From Kastovskya adunca ATA6-11-RM4 (GTDB taxonomy: Bacteria > Cyanobacteriota > Cyanobacteriia > Cyanobacteriales > Coleofasciculaceae), in contig JAHHHJ010000004.1 of NCBI GenBank assembly GCA_019359445.1, positions 186,001-250,000 on the forward strand: a stretch of DNA of 64,000 bases, in the 5' to 3' direction. Positions 29,136 to 37,132 of this stretch are shown one piece after another; position 1 is the stretch's first letter; each line of letters opens with the position of its first letter. The translations under genes and the position numbers were made by a program. Under the pieces are notes generated by a model that saw only the letters and a list, made by a program, of their open reading frames with translations, was not told where the DNA came from and made no database searches.

Positions 29136-29677
29136 GGAAAGACTTCAGCCGTTTTGAGCAGTTTACCAGCTTGGTCTTTGGCGGATAGGATGGGTGGAGA
29201 GTCTAGCGGCCAATCGATGGCGAGGTCTGGGTCATTCCAAAGAATACAGCGATCGTGTTGAGGGGCGTAGTAGTCGGTCGTTTTGTAGAGGACTTCCGCT
29301 GTTTCTGAGAGGGTGAGGAAGCCGTGGGAAAAGCCAGGAGGTATCCAGAGTTGGCGTTTGTTTTCCGCACTAAGAATATAGCCAACCCACTGACCGCATG
29401 TGGGGGAGCTTTTGCGGATGTCTACTGCGACATCAAAGATGGTTCCCGCGATCGCTCTTACCAGTTTCCCTTGAGGTTGTTGAATCTGGTAATGCAGTCC
29501 TCGCAGGACGTTTTGCCGGGAGCAGGAGTGGTTGTCTTGGACGAATTGAGCTGTGATGCCAGCTTTTTCGCTGAAGGCTTTGTAGTTGTAGCTTTCGTAG
29601 AAGAAGCCGCGATCGTCAGCAAAGGCTTTTGGCTCAATGAGTAAGAGATCGGGAATTGCAACAGAAATAATATTCAT
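29132..29677 (-). CDS. rfbC: dTDP-4-dehydrorhamnose 3,5-epimerase
   Basis: A cupin epimerase of 181 residues, third step of dTDP-L-rhamnose synthesis. DDRGFFYESYNYKAF, the catalytic His in LRGLHYQIQQPQGKLV, FDVAVDIRKSSPTCGQWVG, and IPPGFSHGFLTLSETAEVLYKTTDYY are the standard family blocks. It heads the rfbC-D-A operon, divergent from the methyltransferase at 29733 with only 55 bases between starts. HIP1 sites are normal in this block, unlike the flanking GT genes, so it may be resident DNA or older. Confidence 0.95.
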   Translation of the reverse strand: MNIISVAIPDLLLIEPKAFADDRGFFYESYNYKAFSEKAGITAQFVQDNHSCSRQNVLRGLHYQIQQPQGKLVRAIAGTIFDVAVDIRKSSPTCGQWVGYILSAENKRQLWIPPGFSHGFLTLSETAEVLYKTTDYYAPQHDRCILWNDPDLAIDWPLDSPPILSAKDQAGKLLKTAEVFP

Positions 29678-29732
29678 TATTCACGATCGTCTATGATAGT
29701 AAGCTAGTACAAGTTAATACTTTATCTTGTTT

Positions 29733-30404
29733 ATGAACCCAGAAGAATATTTATCAAAGCTCTATGCTAATCGCTTTGACTACAAGCAAAGAAAAACTAA
29801 GCTTACCTTATGGAAAGTTCTGGTTAACTTTTTTTTACAAAACCATGTAGGACGAGACTTAATTGTTCTAGATATTGGAGGAGGATACTGTGAATTTATT
29901 AACCAAATTCAAGCCAGAGAAAAATACTTAATTGATTTAAATCCTGACTCTAAAGAGTTTGCAAACTCTGATGTTAAAGTAATAAATATTGATATTTTAA
30001 GTATACAAAATCAAGATTTTATGCCTAATTATTTTGAGGTAATTTTTATCTCAAATTTTTTTGAACATTTAAATAGCAAAGAAGAGTTAATTGAGGTTTT
30101 ACGATTTTGCTTTAACCATCTTAAGCCTGGAGGTTCGCTCTTAGTGATTCAACCAAACTTCAAGTACTCGTATAAGGAGTATTATGATTTTATCGATCAT
30201 AAGCTACCGATAACTCACATTTCTCTTCAAGAAATCATGCAAACGATTGGCTTTTTCATTAACGTAATGATACCAAGATTTTTACCGTTTTCTACAAAAG
30301 GCAGACCTGCTTCACCCGCTTTACTTAAGTTGTACCTTAAACTACCATTCCTTTGGAACTTTTTAGGTGGACAGATGTTTATTAAAGCATCTAAGCCCGT
30401 TTAG
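29733..30404 (+). CDS. Class I SAM-dependent methyltransferase
   Basis: A 223-residue methyltransferase of the Methyltransf_23/11 type. Motif I is IVLDIGGGYCEFINQI (about residue 45), then LIDLNPDS, and FEVIFISNFFEHLNSKEEL with the post-I motif typical of polyketide and sugar methyltransferases. ATG at 29733 is preferred to the TTG six bases upstream. AT-rich and against the direction of the island. It may methylate a sugar or a precursor; nothing shows the substrate. The C-terminal LPFLWNFLGGQMFIKA is hydrophobic and could touch the membrane. Confidence 0.78.
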   Translation: MNPEEYLSKLYANRFDYKQRKTKLTLWKVLVNFFLQNHVGRDLIVLDIGGGYCEFINQIQAREKYLIDLNPDSKEFANSDVKVINIDILSIQNQDFMPNYFEVIFISNFFEHLNSKEELIEVLRFCFNHLKPGGSLLVIQPNFKYSYKEYYDFIDHKLPITHISLQEIMQTIGFFINVMIPRFLPFSTKGRPASPALLKLYLKLPFLWNFLGGQMFIKASKPV

Positions 30405-30595
30405 TTACCTAGGATTTATAAATCTCGTCAAGTATATTTTTAAAACTTTAGGTGTGATGCTCTGTATAGAGAGCGATCGCCAATATCAGCATCATTATTA
30501 GTAACAGTGACTACCATACCTGTCCTTTAGAAATTTGCACTTCCCTGTAGTTGATGCTGATTTACTAAACTTGAAAGCAAACAGAGTTAAAAGTC

Positions 30596-31663
30596 TTATT
30601 GCAAAACTGAGCTAAGAATCTCTTCATGTTCAAATATCCACTGATAAATATCCCGTAAAGCAGCCTCAGGATTGATTGTAGGTTGCCAGCCAGTTTTTTC
30701 AATGACTTTAGAACAGTCGGTAATGAAAAGAGGAATGTCTCCTGGTCTTCCTTCTGGTAATGGCTTAATCTGGGTAGTTTTTTTAGTGATGGCTTCGCAT
30801 AGTTGGGTAGTCTCAACTAAAGAAAGACTGTTACAAGCTCCACCACCAACGTTTAGTACCTCACCATCCAGAGCAGAAAAATTTTCTAACTGATAGTCAA
30901 CAAGCCTTAACAAGTCTTCGACGTGCAGCAAGTCTCTAACTTGCTTGCCTAAGCCACCATAGCCAATGTAGCTAAGTGGTTTTTGAAAATAATGGGCGGC
31001 GACCCACAGAACAAAAACGCCCTGATCTACTTTGCCCATTTGCCAAGGTCCTGTGACTACTCCGCATCGGTTAATAATCGCGCCAAGGTTGTAGGCTTGC
31101 CTGTATTCCTCAATTAATAGTTCAGAGGCTAGCTTTGTCGTTCCATAAAGCGAACGATAGCCTTGCAGCGGAAAATCCTCAGAAATGCCTAATTGTGAAA
31201 CTCCAGGTATAGTCTGGTCGGGTGCAATTTCAAACCTTGTCGGCAATTCTCTTGAATTTAATGACTTAAGCGTGGCAATTGGGTATACACGACTGGTAGA
31301 TAGAAACAATAAACGAGCCTGTGTTTGTCTTGCTAATTCCAGGATGTTGATTGTCCCCAGTAGATTCGTCTGAAGCACATACTGCGGTGAAGTAAAACCA
31401 GCTAATACAGAAGGCTCGGCAGAGCAATCTATGATAGTTTCCACATTAAGAACGCTTGGGTCAAGGTCAGAGGGAGAGCGGATATCACCATGAACAAATT
31501 GAATTCCCAGATTTTTTAGTCTGGGAAGATTTAATTCAGAACCTCGACGCCGCAAGTTATCTAGGCAGATTATTTGCCAACAAGGATGAAGCTGCTTTAG
31601 TCCAATTGCTAAAGAACTACCAATGAAACCTGCTCCACCTAAAACTAAAACTTGCTCAGACAT
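30596..31663 (-). CDS. NAD-dependent nucleotide-sugar epimerase (SDR, CDP-paratose/tyvelose 2-epimerase-like)
   Basis: An extended short-chain dehydrogenase of 355 residues. VLVLGGAGFIGSSLAIGL is the NAD motif; FLSTSRVYP and YRSLYGTTKLASELLIEEY give the catalytic Ser, Tyr-x3-Lys. The block FVLWVAAHYFQKPLSYIGYG with GKQVRDLLHVEDLL resembles CDP-paratose/CDP-tyvelose 2-epimerases rather than UDP-glucose 4-epimerases, but no other CDP-dideoxysugar genes are present, so the true substrate is open. The upstream GT2 gene overlaps it by eight bases. Confidence 0.8.
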   Translation of the reverse strand: MSEQVLVLGGAGFIGSSLAIGLKQLHPCWQIICLDNLRRRGSELNLPRLKNLGIQFVHGDIRSPSDLDPSVLNVETIIDCSAEPSVLAGFTSPQYVLQTNLLGTINILELARQTQARLLFLSTSRVYPIATLKSLNSRELPTRFEIAPDQTIPGVSQLGISEDFPLQGYRSLYGTTKLASELLIEEYRQAYNLGAIINRCGVVTGPWQMGKVDQGVFVLWVAAHYFQKPLSYIGYGGLGKQVRDLLHVEDLLRLVDYQLENFSALDGEVLNVGGGACNSLSLVETTQLCEAITKKTTQIKPLPEGRPGDIPLFITDCSKVIEKTGWQPTINPEAALRDIYQWIFEHEEILSSVLQ

Positions 31664-32417
31664 TCGATCTCAACCCAACTATATTTTTGCTTCGGTGGTA
31701 ATCTCCACGAGCTAGATGCTTTTCTATCCAGACATAAAGAACAATAAACAGATATCGGCTGCCCATTTCTTTAATTTTTAGTTTAGAAATCCCCGTTTTG
31801 CGGTTATACCATCTTATGGGAATCACTGTATGAGAAAACCCTCTAATTATTGCTTTCAGAGGCAATTCTACTGTCAAATTAAAATGATGGCTGAGAAGGG
31901 GCTGTAGTCCATCAATAACTTCTCGGCGATACATCTTAAAAGCATTAGTAACGTCATTGTAACGAAGACCAAATAGGACTTTGATAAACCAGTTAGCTAG
32001 GCGATTAATTAACAATTTGTGGCGGGGATAATCAACTACTAAGCTACCTTTGACAAATCGTGAACCGAACACGCAATCGTATCCTTCTTTGAGTTTGTAG
32101 TATCCTGCTACCAAGTCTTTGGGCTCGTCAGAAGCATCAGCCATCACAATGGCAACGGCATCGCCCTTGAACTCAGCTAAACCACGTCGTACGGCGAAAC
32201 CAAACCCATTGGGAGGCTGATTGTCAATATATCGAACGCTATTAAACTTATGTGACAATTGCTGGCAGAGTAGCAAGGTGTTATCTGTACTGTTGTCATT
32301 GACTATGAGGATTTCATGGGGTATTTTTGCCTGCTGGAGTGTATCAACAATATTACTAACTGTTCCATACAAACATCCCTCTTCATTATGTGCAGGTATG
32401 ACAACTGAAATCTTCAT
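31656..32417 (-). CDS. Dolichol/polyprenyl-phosphate mannosyltransferase-like GT2
   Basis: A 253-residue DPM1-like GT2 that loads a sugar from a nucleotide donor onto a polyprenyl phosphate. KISVVIPAHNEEGCLYGTVS, VNDNSTDNTLLLC, the metal site IVMADASDEP (Asp-Ala-Ser form), CVFGSRFVKGS and FKMYRREVIDGLQPLL are family motifs. The soluble form without membrane helices fits a DPM1/YkcC-like partner. ATG at 32417 follows GAGGAGGA. The polyprenyl-sugar may feed the membrane protein encoded upstream (32487-34625), which has a GT-C-like layout; this pairing is inferred. Confidence 0.87.
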   Translation of the reverse strand: MKISVVIPAHNEEGCLYGTVSNIVDTLQQAKIPHEILIVNDNSTDNTLLLCQQLSHKFNSVRYIDNQPPNGFGFAVRRGLAEFKGDAVAIVMADASDEPKDLVAGYYKLKEGYDCVFGSRFVKGSLVVDYPRHKLLINRLANWFIKVLFGLRYNDVTNAFKMYRREVIDGLQPLLSHHFNLTVELPLKAIIRGFSHTVIPIRWYNRKTGISKLKIKEMGSRYLFIVLYVWIEKHLARGDYHRSKNIVGLRSNV

Positions 32418-32486
32418 CACTCCTCCTCGATTGCTTTTCTAGAGATTGTACCTTAGCAGGTACTGGCAACTCACTTCGTAAAAAGC

Positions 32487-34625
32487 CTAACGAATTTCCA
32501 CCTGATAGGCATTACCAAAAGGGATGGCAGTGTTTTTTGTTGGTTCATATATCCATGCCTGTACCTCATGGATACCTCTCGGCATCACTTCTGAGCTAAA
32601 TTCTACTCTCCATCCAGAGTTCACAGAATTACTGTTCTCAAGAGCTTCAGCAACATCTGGTCGAGATTGGCCAGTGCCCGTAATTGCTACTGGAGTATTA
32701 CTTAAGCCATACGTTAAAACAATCCAATGCTTCTGTTTTGTTTTTAATGTTAAAATGGCCCATCCGCTAGCTGAAACTGTATCTCCTCTTTGTATAGACT
32801 TATCACCATCATTACTTTGAACAGCATCCAAATACCCCACATACTCAGGGTTTGATTTAGAAAGAAACTGTATTGATTTTATTGGTGAGTTATCACTTAT
32901 AATATTTACTTTAAACTCCCCATTCAATTTAATAAACTGATTTTTTTCTGGATCGTGAATCCAGGATTTTATTTTAGTTTCTCCCGGCGGAAGTGACTTT
33001 AGTAAAATATTTGCCTCCCATGTAGCTTTTTTGTACTTACTTGAATTAAAAGTGTTTTCTTCAGTTGAGCTATCTGAATGCACAATAGTATTCGCAAAGA
33101 ATGATTGGTTGCGCCCCCATGAAAACAGTACTGTTTGAGGGATTTGGTTATGAGTTGGTACAGTAACCAATCCAGATAGGTTTACGCCGCCACTTCTGGA
33201 TAAAGTAATAGACTGATCGTTTGCTGAGGGAACATTCATGTGCCCATAATTATTAATTGGTTGAGTTACGAAAGCAATGTTTTTAAAGTCCCTAAAGCCT
33301 AAATTTTGAAGAGATTTAGTGAAATCTTTTAACTCGGCTGGTTTGGGGTAAAGCGGTAAGCAGCTATCAGGCAAATCAGTAACTGAATCATCAAAAAAAT
33401 ACACCCATTCTAAGCAATTTTTAGCACTATTCTTTGCTAGCCAAATCTGCTGTCCTTGTGTAATAGCATTAGTAGAGACAGATATAAAAAGTGCTGTCAA
33501 AATACCAGCAACAAAATAATTTGCTGGAAGAATATATGAATTATTTTTGAGCCATTTTTGGTTATAGCCTATTAATAGCCGCCACATTTGCAAGCAGGCA
33601 ATAACTAATAAGATAAGGACGGTTGTATATCTTGACGAAGTAGATTGCTCAATGCCAAATCCAGCTCTACCTAGAGTCGTAACTAAAGCAAACAGGGTAG
33701 CAAACCAACCTAATGATAACCAGGGAGCAGCATCATAAGCAAATCTTGACTTATAGTTTTTGATCCAGTAGATGTTAAAAGATAGAAAGGTTAGTAAAAT
33801 AACAAATCCAGTAACAGCAGCAGACCAAACTAGCCTGCTTAGGGGAGATCCTAAAATCGATAAAAAGTAAAGCCCAGTAGTTAAAGGCTGCTTGAGAAAG
33901 AATAATGTATCAGGATGATGACTTGGTTTTTGATAACCAATGCTGTAGATAGCACTAGACAAAGCAAAAAGCATTATCCACAACAAAAGCCTAATTCTTT
34001 TCTGTGTGGTTGTGCTTTCAATAGAAGCTACTGAAGGAATGACAGCTAGCCAAGAAAACAAACCATGAGCTAAAGAGAAGCTAGCCGTAAAACAGCATAT
34101 CGCTGAAAGGCTTAGTCTAAGGTAAGGAGGCCAGGTTTTAGGTACACTCAATATAAAGACAGTTAGGATCACGCAAGTATTAACAAAAAACCAAGGAATT
34201 TGAAATCCCCACAGCCAATTTTCATACTGAACCAAAGAAAAAATTAAAAGACAAGTCAGAATATTAAACAAGTGGAATAAGGATTTATTTGTACTCTTAC
34301 TGGCAGATGCAATTTTGTACATTAACCAGAAGTTGACGACAGCGAAAACAAAACTGAAGTATAATTCAAGTTTTATATTCCATCTTGAAGAAAAAGCGAG
34401 AAGAGCAAATAATATTTTTGGGAAGAATATTCTATGTTCATTATGTTGAATAAAAAAATCTACAAGATTAATATTTTTTGATGCAATTTTTTCAAAAAAG
34501 CTTACTAGTTGAAACTGATCCCAAACAGGTACATTTACACTGTAACTGGTGATGAACCACACAAGAAGAATAACGGGTATACAATAAGCAGTAATCAAAT
34601 ATTTATAATGACTAGAACGTAGCAC
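32487..34625 (-). CDS. Large polytopic membrane protein, possible GT-C glycosyltransferase
   Basis: I do not recognise a named family. The 712-residue protein has about ten hydrophobic helices in residues 1-395, then a soluble beta-rich region (about 396-712). The first extracytoplasmic loop has VPVWDQFQLVSF and FIQHNEHRIFFPKILFALL, acidic and His-rich, where GT-C enzymes place the catalytic Asp. Within the tail, two stretches look like internal repeats ('TVPHNQ..VLFSWG' type and WIVLTYGLSNTPVAITGTG with GIHEVQAWIYEP; also GETKIKSWIHDPEKNQF). GTG start preceded by AAAAGG. A lipid-linked-sugar-dependent transferase modifying the exported glycan is plausible but unproven. Confidence 0.6.
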   Translation of the reverse strand: MLRSSHYKYLITAYCIPVILLVWFITSYSVNVPVWDQFQLVSFFEKIASKNINLVDFFIQHNEHRIFFPKILFALLAFSSRWNIKLELYFSFVFAVVNFWLMYKIASASKSTNKSLFHLFNILTCLLIFSLVQYENWLWGFQIPWFFVNTCVILTVFILSVPKTWPPYLRLSLSAICCFTASFSLAHGLFSWLAVIPSVASIESTTTQKRIRLLLWIMLFALSSAIYSIGYQKPSHHPDTLFFLKQPLTTGLYFLSILGSPLSRLVWSAAVTGFVILLTFLSFNIYWIKNYKSRFAYDAAPWLSLGWFATLFALVTTLGRAGFGIEQSTSSRYTTVLILLVIACLQMWRLLIGYNQKWLKNNSYILPANYFVAGILTALFISVSTNAITQGQQIWLAKNSAKNCLEWVYFFDDSVTDLPDSCLPLYPKPAELKDFTKSLQNLGFRDFKNIAFVTQPINNYGHMNVPSANDQSITLSRSGGVNLSGLVTVPTHNQIPQTVLFSWGRNQSFFANTIVHSDSSTEENTFNSSKYKKATWEANILLKSLPPGETKIKSWIHDPEKNQFIKLNGEFKVNIISDNSPIKSIQFLSKSNPEYVGYLDAVQSNDGDKSIQRGDTVSASGWAILTLKTKQKHWIVLTYGLSNTPVAITGTGQSRPDVAEALENSNSVNSGWRVEFSSEVMPRGIHEVQAWIYEPTKNTAIPFGNAYQVEIR

Positions 34626-34703
34626 TATACTTACCTTTTGTACTGTAACAGTAGCTTACAATTGCTCTACATTAATAATTTGGGGATGCACGCAATCTTT
34701 TTT

Positions 34704-35795
34704 TCACTCAATTTCTGAAAAGCCGATTGTCCGCCGTAAGCGAAACCACTGTTTCCTCAGTTTCCAAAACTTGCTGCTCTCCATTGCCGCAATCTTAGTT
34801 TGTAAGCGATGAACTTCAAGGTTAAGAAGGTGCATCTGATAGTGTGATTTTTCCAGTTCAGCCGAAATATGTTGCTGATGTAATTGCCCTGGCTCAAGTT
34901 CTATATCAATTGCAAATCCAAAAACTTTATCTAAATCATTATATCTATTAACAAGAGCAGCGAATTTATTCTGAAAATATTTTGCTACGCTTGCTGTATA
35001 TTGATTCATAGTATGAATTTGAGACGAATTATGCACTCTATAAGCACCTACAATTTCAGGAAGTAGCTTACAAATATAATTGTACAGTCCTAGCTTTAAC
35101 CACAGTTCGTAATCTTCCCATCCCAACCAGCCATATTCTATTAATTCGTTGGAGTAGTACCCTAGCTTAATTAGCACCTTTTTATCAAACATTGCCATAG
35201 CATCAATATATGGCGCTCTGACTAACTCACGAACATCCCACTCAAAGCAGGAAAGAAAACCAATTCCTTCTTTAGTATTATTGTCAAATTTATTTATTAT
35301 GCCATATACAGCTGCATAATTAGAATTGTGAATAGCATTGTATAACTTGGTTAAACAATGTGGATAAATCCAATTATCAGCATCCATTATGAATACATAG
35401 GGCGCACGGGCAAGCTTTATTCCTGTATTTCTTGCATCGGTTGTACCAGTATTAAAAACCTTACTAACTAAACAAATTGGAAAGTCTGATTCGGCAAGAT
35501 ACTCCTTAACTAGGTTCTGAGAATTATCTGTGGAACAGTCGTCAATGACGAGAATTTCAAATCCTCCTGGTAATCCAGAAGTATTTGATTTACAGATGCT
35601 ACTTAAACACTCGTATATGTAGTTAGAATAGTTAAAAAGTGTAATTATTATAGTTACAGATGGTGCTGTTAATTCCTTATATGCAGAGTTGGCTGTACAT
35701 ACCCAAGGATTGGTGCCTAAGAATTCCGATAGCTTTGCTATATGTAACTTGGTAATTATCGAACTTCTGCGTACTTCCAAACTGTCGAATTGCAT
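34704..35795 (-). CDS. Glycosyltransferase family 2 with SSKFW tail
   Basis: A 363-residue GT2. An N-terminal 40-residue polar lead precedes VTIIITLFNYSNYIYECLSS, then VIDDCSTDNSQNLVKEY, RNTGIKLARAPYVFIMDADN with the metal site, DAMAMFDKKVLIKLGYYS and GWEDYELWLKLGLY. It ends with a helix (about 300-335, LLNLEVHRLQTKIAA) and the shared tail MESSKFWKLRKQWFRLRR. ATG at 35795 is chosen over GTG at 35810 because AGGAAC lies before it. It is near a second GT2-with-tail cluster including the sulfotransferase. Confidence 0.87.
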   Translation of the reverse strand: MQFDSLEVRRSSIITKLHIAKLSEFLGTNPWVCTANSAYKELTAPSVTIIITLFNYSNYIYECLSSICKSNTSGLPGGFEILVIDDCSTDNSQNLVKEYLAESDFPICLVSKVFNTGTTDARNTGIKLARAPYVFIMDADNWIYPHCLTKLYNAIHNSNYAAVYGIINKFDNNTKEGIGFLSCFEWDVRELVRAPYIDAMAMFDKKVLIKLGYYSNELIEYGWLGWEDYELWLKLGLYNYICKLLPEIVGAYRVHNSSQIHTMNQYTASVAKYFQNKFAALVNRYNDLDKVFGFAIDIELEPGQLHQQHISAELEKSHYQMHLLNLEVHRLQTKIAAMESSKFWKLRKQWFRLRRTIGFSEIE

Positions 35796-35833
35796 CGTTA
35801 AGTTCCTCACGTTTCATCGGCTTAATTTACAGA

Positions 35834-36778
35834 CTACAAATTGCTTAACTTATTAAGCAAAGAGCTGCAAAGTATTTGTGCAGTATAGTTGTTAATAACA
35901 AAGTCGTAAGCTTGTTCTGTTAAACGATACATTTCGCTTTCATTTTCCAGATAATACTGACACCTACAAATAATATCTTCAATTTCCGTCGTTACAAAAT
36001 GTTTTCCATTCACTAATGGTTCAATATAATTACTAGGCTCAGAAATCATTAAACAATGATTACCAATAGCCATCAATATCCGATGCCATTCAAAATAAGT
36101 TCTCTCAGCAAAATGAATATTTATGATGATTTTGCTAGACTTTAATAATTCATTACGCTTCTTGCCTGAATAAAAACCAGTGCTACTCGGCAAGTTGGGT
36201 TTATCAATTCTAGTCATCACAAAGTAACAATTGTATTTACTGAAAAAATCAGCGTTTTTAGACAAAAACATTTCTCGTCTTTGTGAGTGAGAACCTATAA
36301 ACAAAATATCTATTTGTTTTGATATATTCCGATTGAAATTTTCAGCTTCAAAAAATAAAGCTTCATATCCTAAGGGTGTGTGAAGTGCTGGAACATCTCG
36401 TTTATTAAACTCGTTAACTCCTTGCCAATTTATGTCAAACACACCTTTGGCATTTTTAGCTGTTTCATACGCAATTTCAAACCAACTGCTCCCGGGTTGT
36501 TCGACATTTAAAACGTAAATATTTCGCGAAACTTTTAATACTTCAGATGGTGTAAGTTCTTTTTCAAGATATAGAGGATAAAATTCATGAGGAGCAACAA
36601 CGATTTGAATTAAATTATCTTCTACATTTATTTCAGGTATTTCATCTGCAAGCAATTCTACTGAGACACCATTTTTTCTAAAGCCTTCAGCAAATATTTC
36701 GGCAATTTCAAACATAAATTGATTGCCTATAGCTGTGACAAATAGCCTGACAGTATTTAGAATTTTATAATTTGACAT
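35834..36778 (-). CDS. Glycosyltransferase, CgeB/GT1-like C-terminal domain
   Basis: A 314-residue GT-B-like protein. KQIDILFIGSHSQRREMFLS starts the C-terminal domain; KSSKIIINIHFAERTYFEWHRILMA and EPLVNGKHFVTTEIEDII match the Glyco_trans_1_2/CgeB-like end where a Glu pair binds donor. The N-terminal half is divergent. ATG at 36778 is preferred to an upstream TTG at 36811. Sugar donor and acceptor are unknown. The gene is AT-rich like its neighbours. Confidence 0.68.
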   Translation of the reverse strand: MSNYKILNTVRLFVTAIGNQFMFEIAEIFAEGFRKNGVSVELLADEIPEINVEDNLIQIVVAPHEFYPLYLEKELTPSEVLKVSRNIYVLNVEQPGSSWFEIAYETAKNAKGVFDINWQGVNEFNKRDVPALHTPLGYEALFFEAENFNRNISKQIDILFIGSHSQRREMFLSKNADFFSKYNCYFVMTRIDKPNLPSSTGFYSGKKRNELLKSSKIIINIHFAERTYFEWHRILMAIGNHCLMISEPSNYIEPLVNGKHFVTTEIEDIICRCQYYLENESEMYRLTEQAYDFVINNYTAQILCSSLLNKLSNL

Positions 36779-37132
36779 TTTTACGAACCTAAAGCTAATG
36801 TAAAATTGCAATTGTACTTTCAGCTACTGTTATGTACTTAACACTACCACTTCCAAAAGCTTAAGCCTTAATGATGGAACTGGAGTTAATATAACTGAGG
36901 TTAAGTTTACGGTAGTTGCAATTATGATTGCCCGACTCAGCCTGAGATGATTAACGTTAAATTGCTGTCGCTACATCCTATTTTTGAGCCTAGTAACTGC
37001 CATTTCGGATAGTAGATTTTACATAAAATCCCTCTAGTTTTAGACGCGTAACAGATAAGCGAAATTTTCGTGATAGTTTGTATTTCTGATTGATAACATT
37101 ATAGTTCTGTTTAAAGCTACTACTGGCCTATT
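36779..37132. other. Intergenic region
   Basis: 354 bases between two minus-strand genes with no reading frame of protein character. It may carry a promoter for the 36778-leftward genes. I see no clear terminator. Confidence 0.45.
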
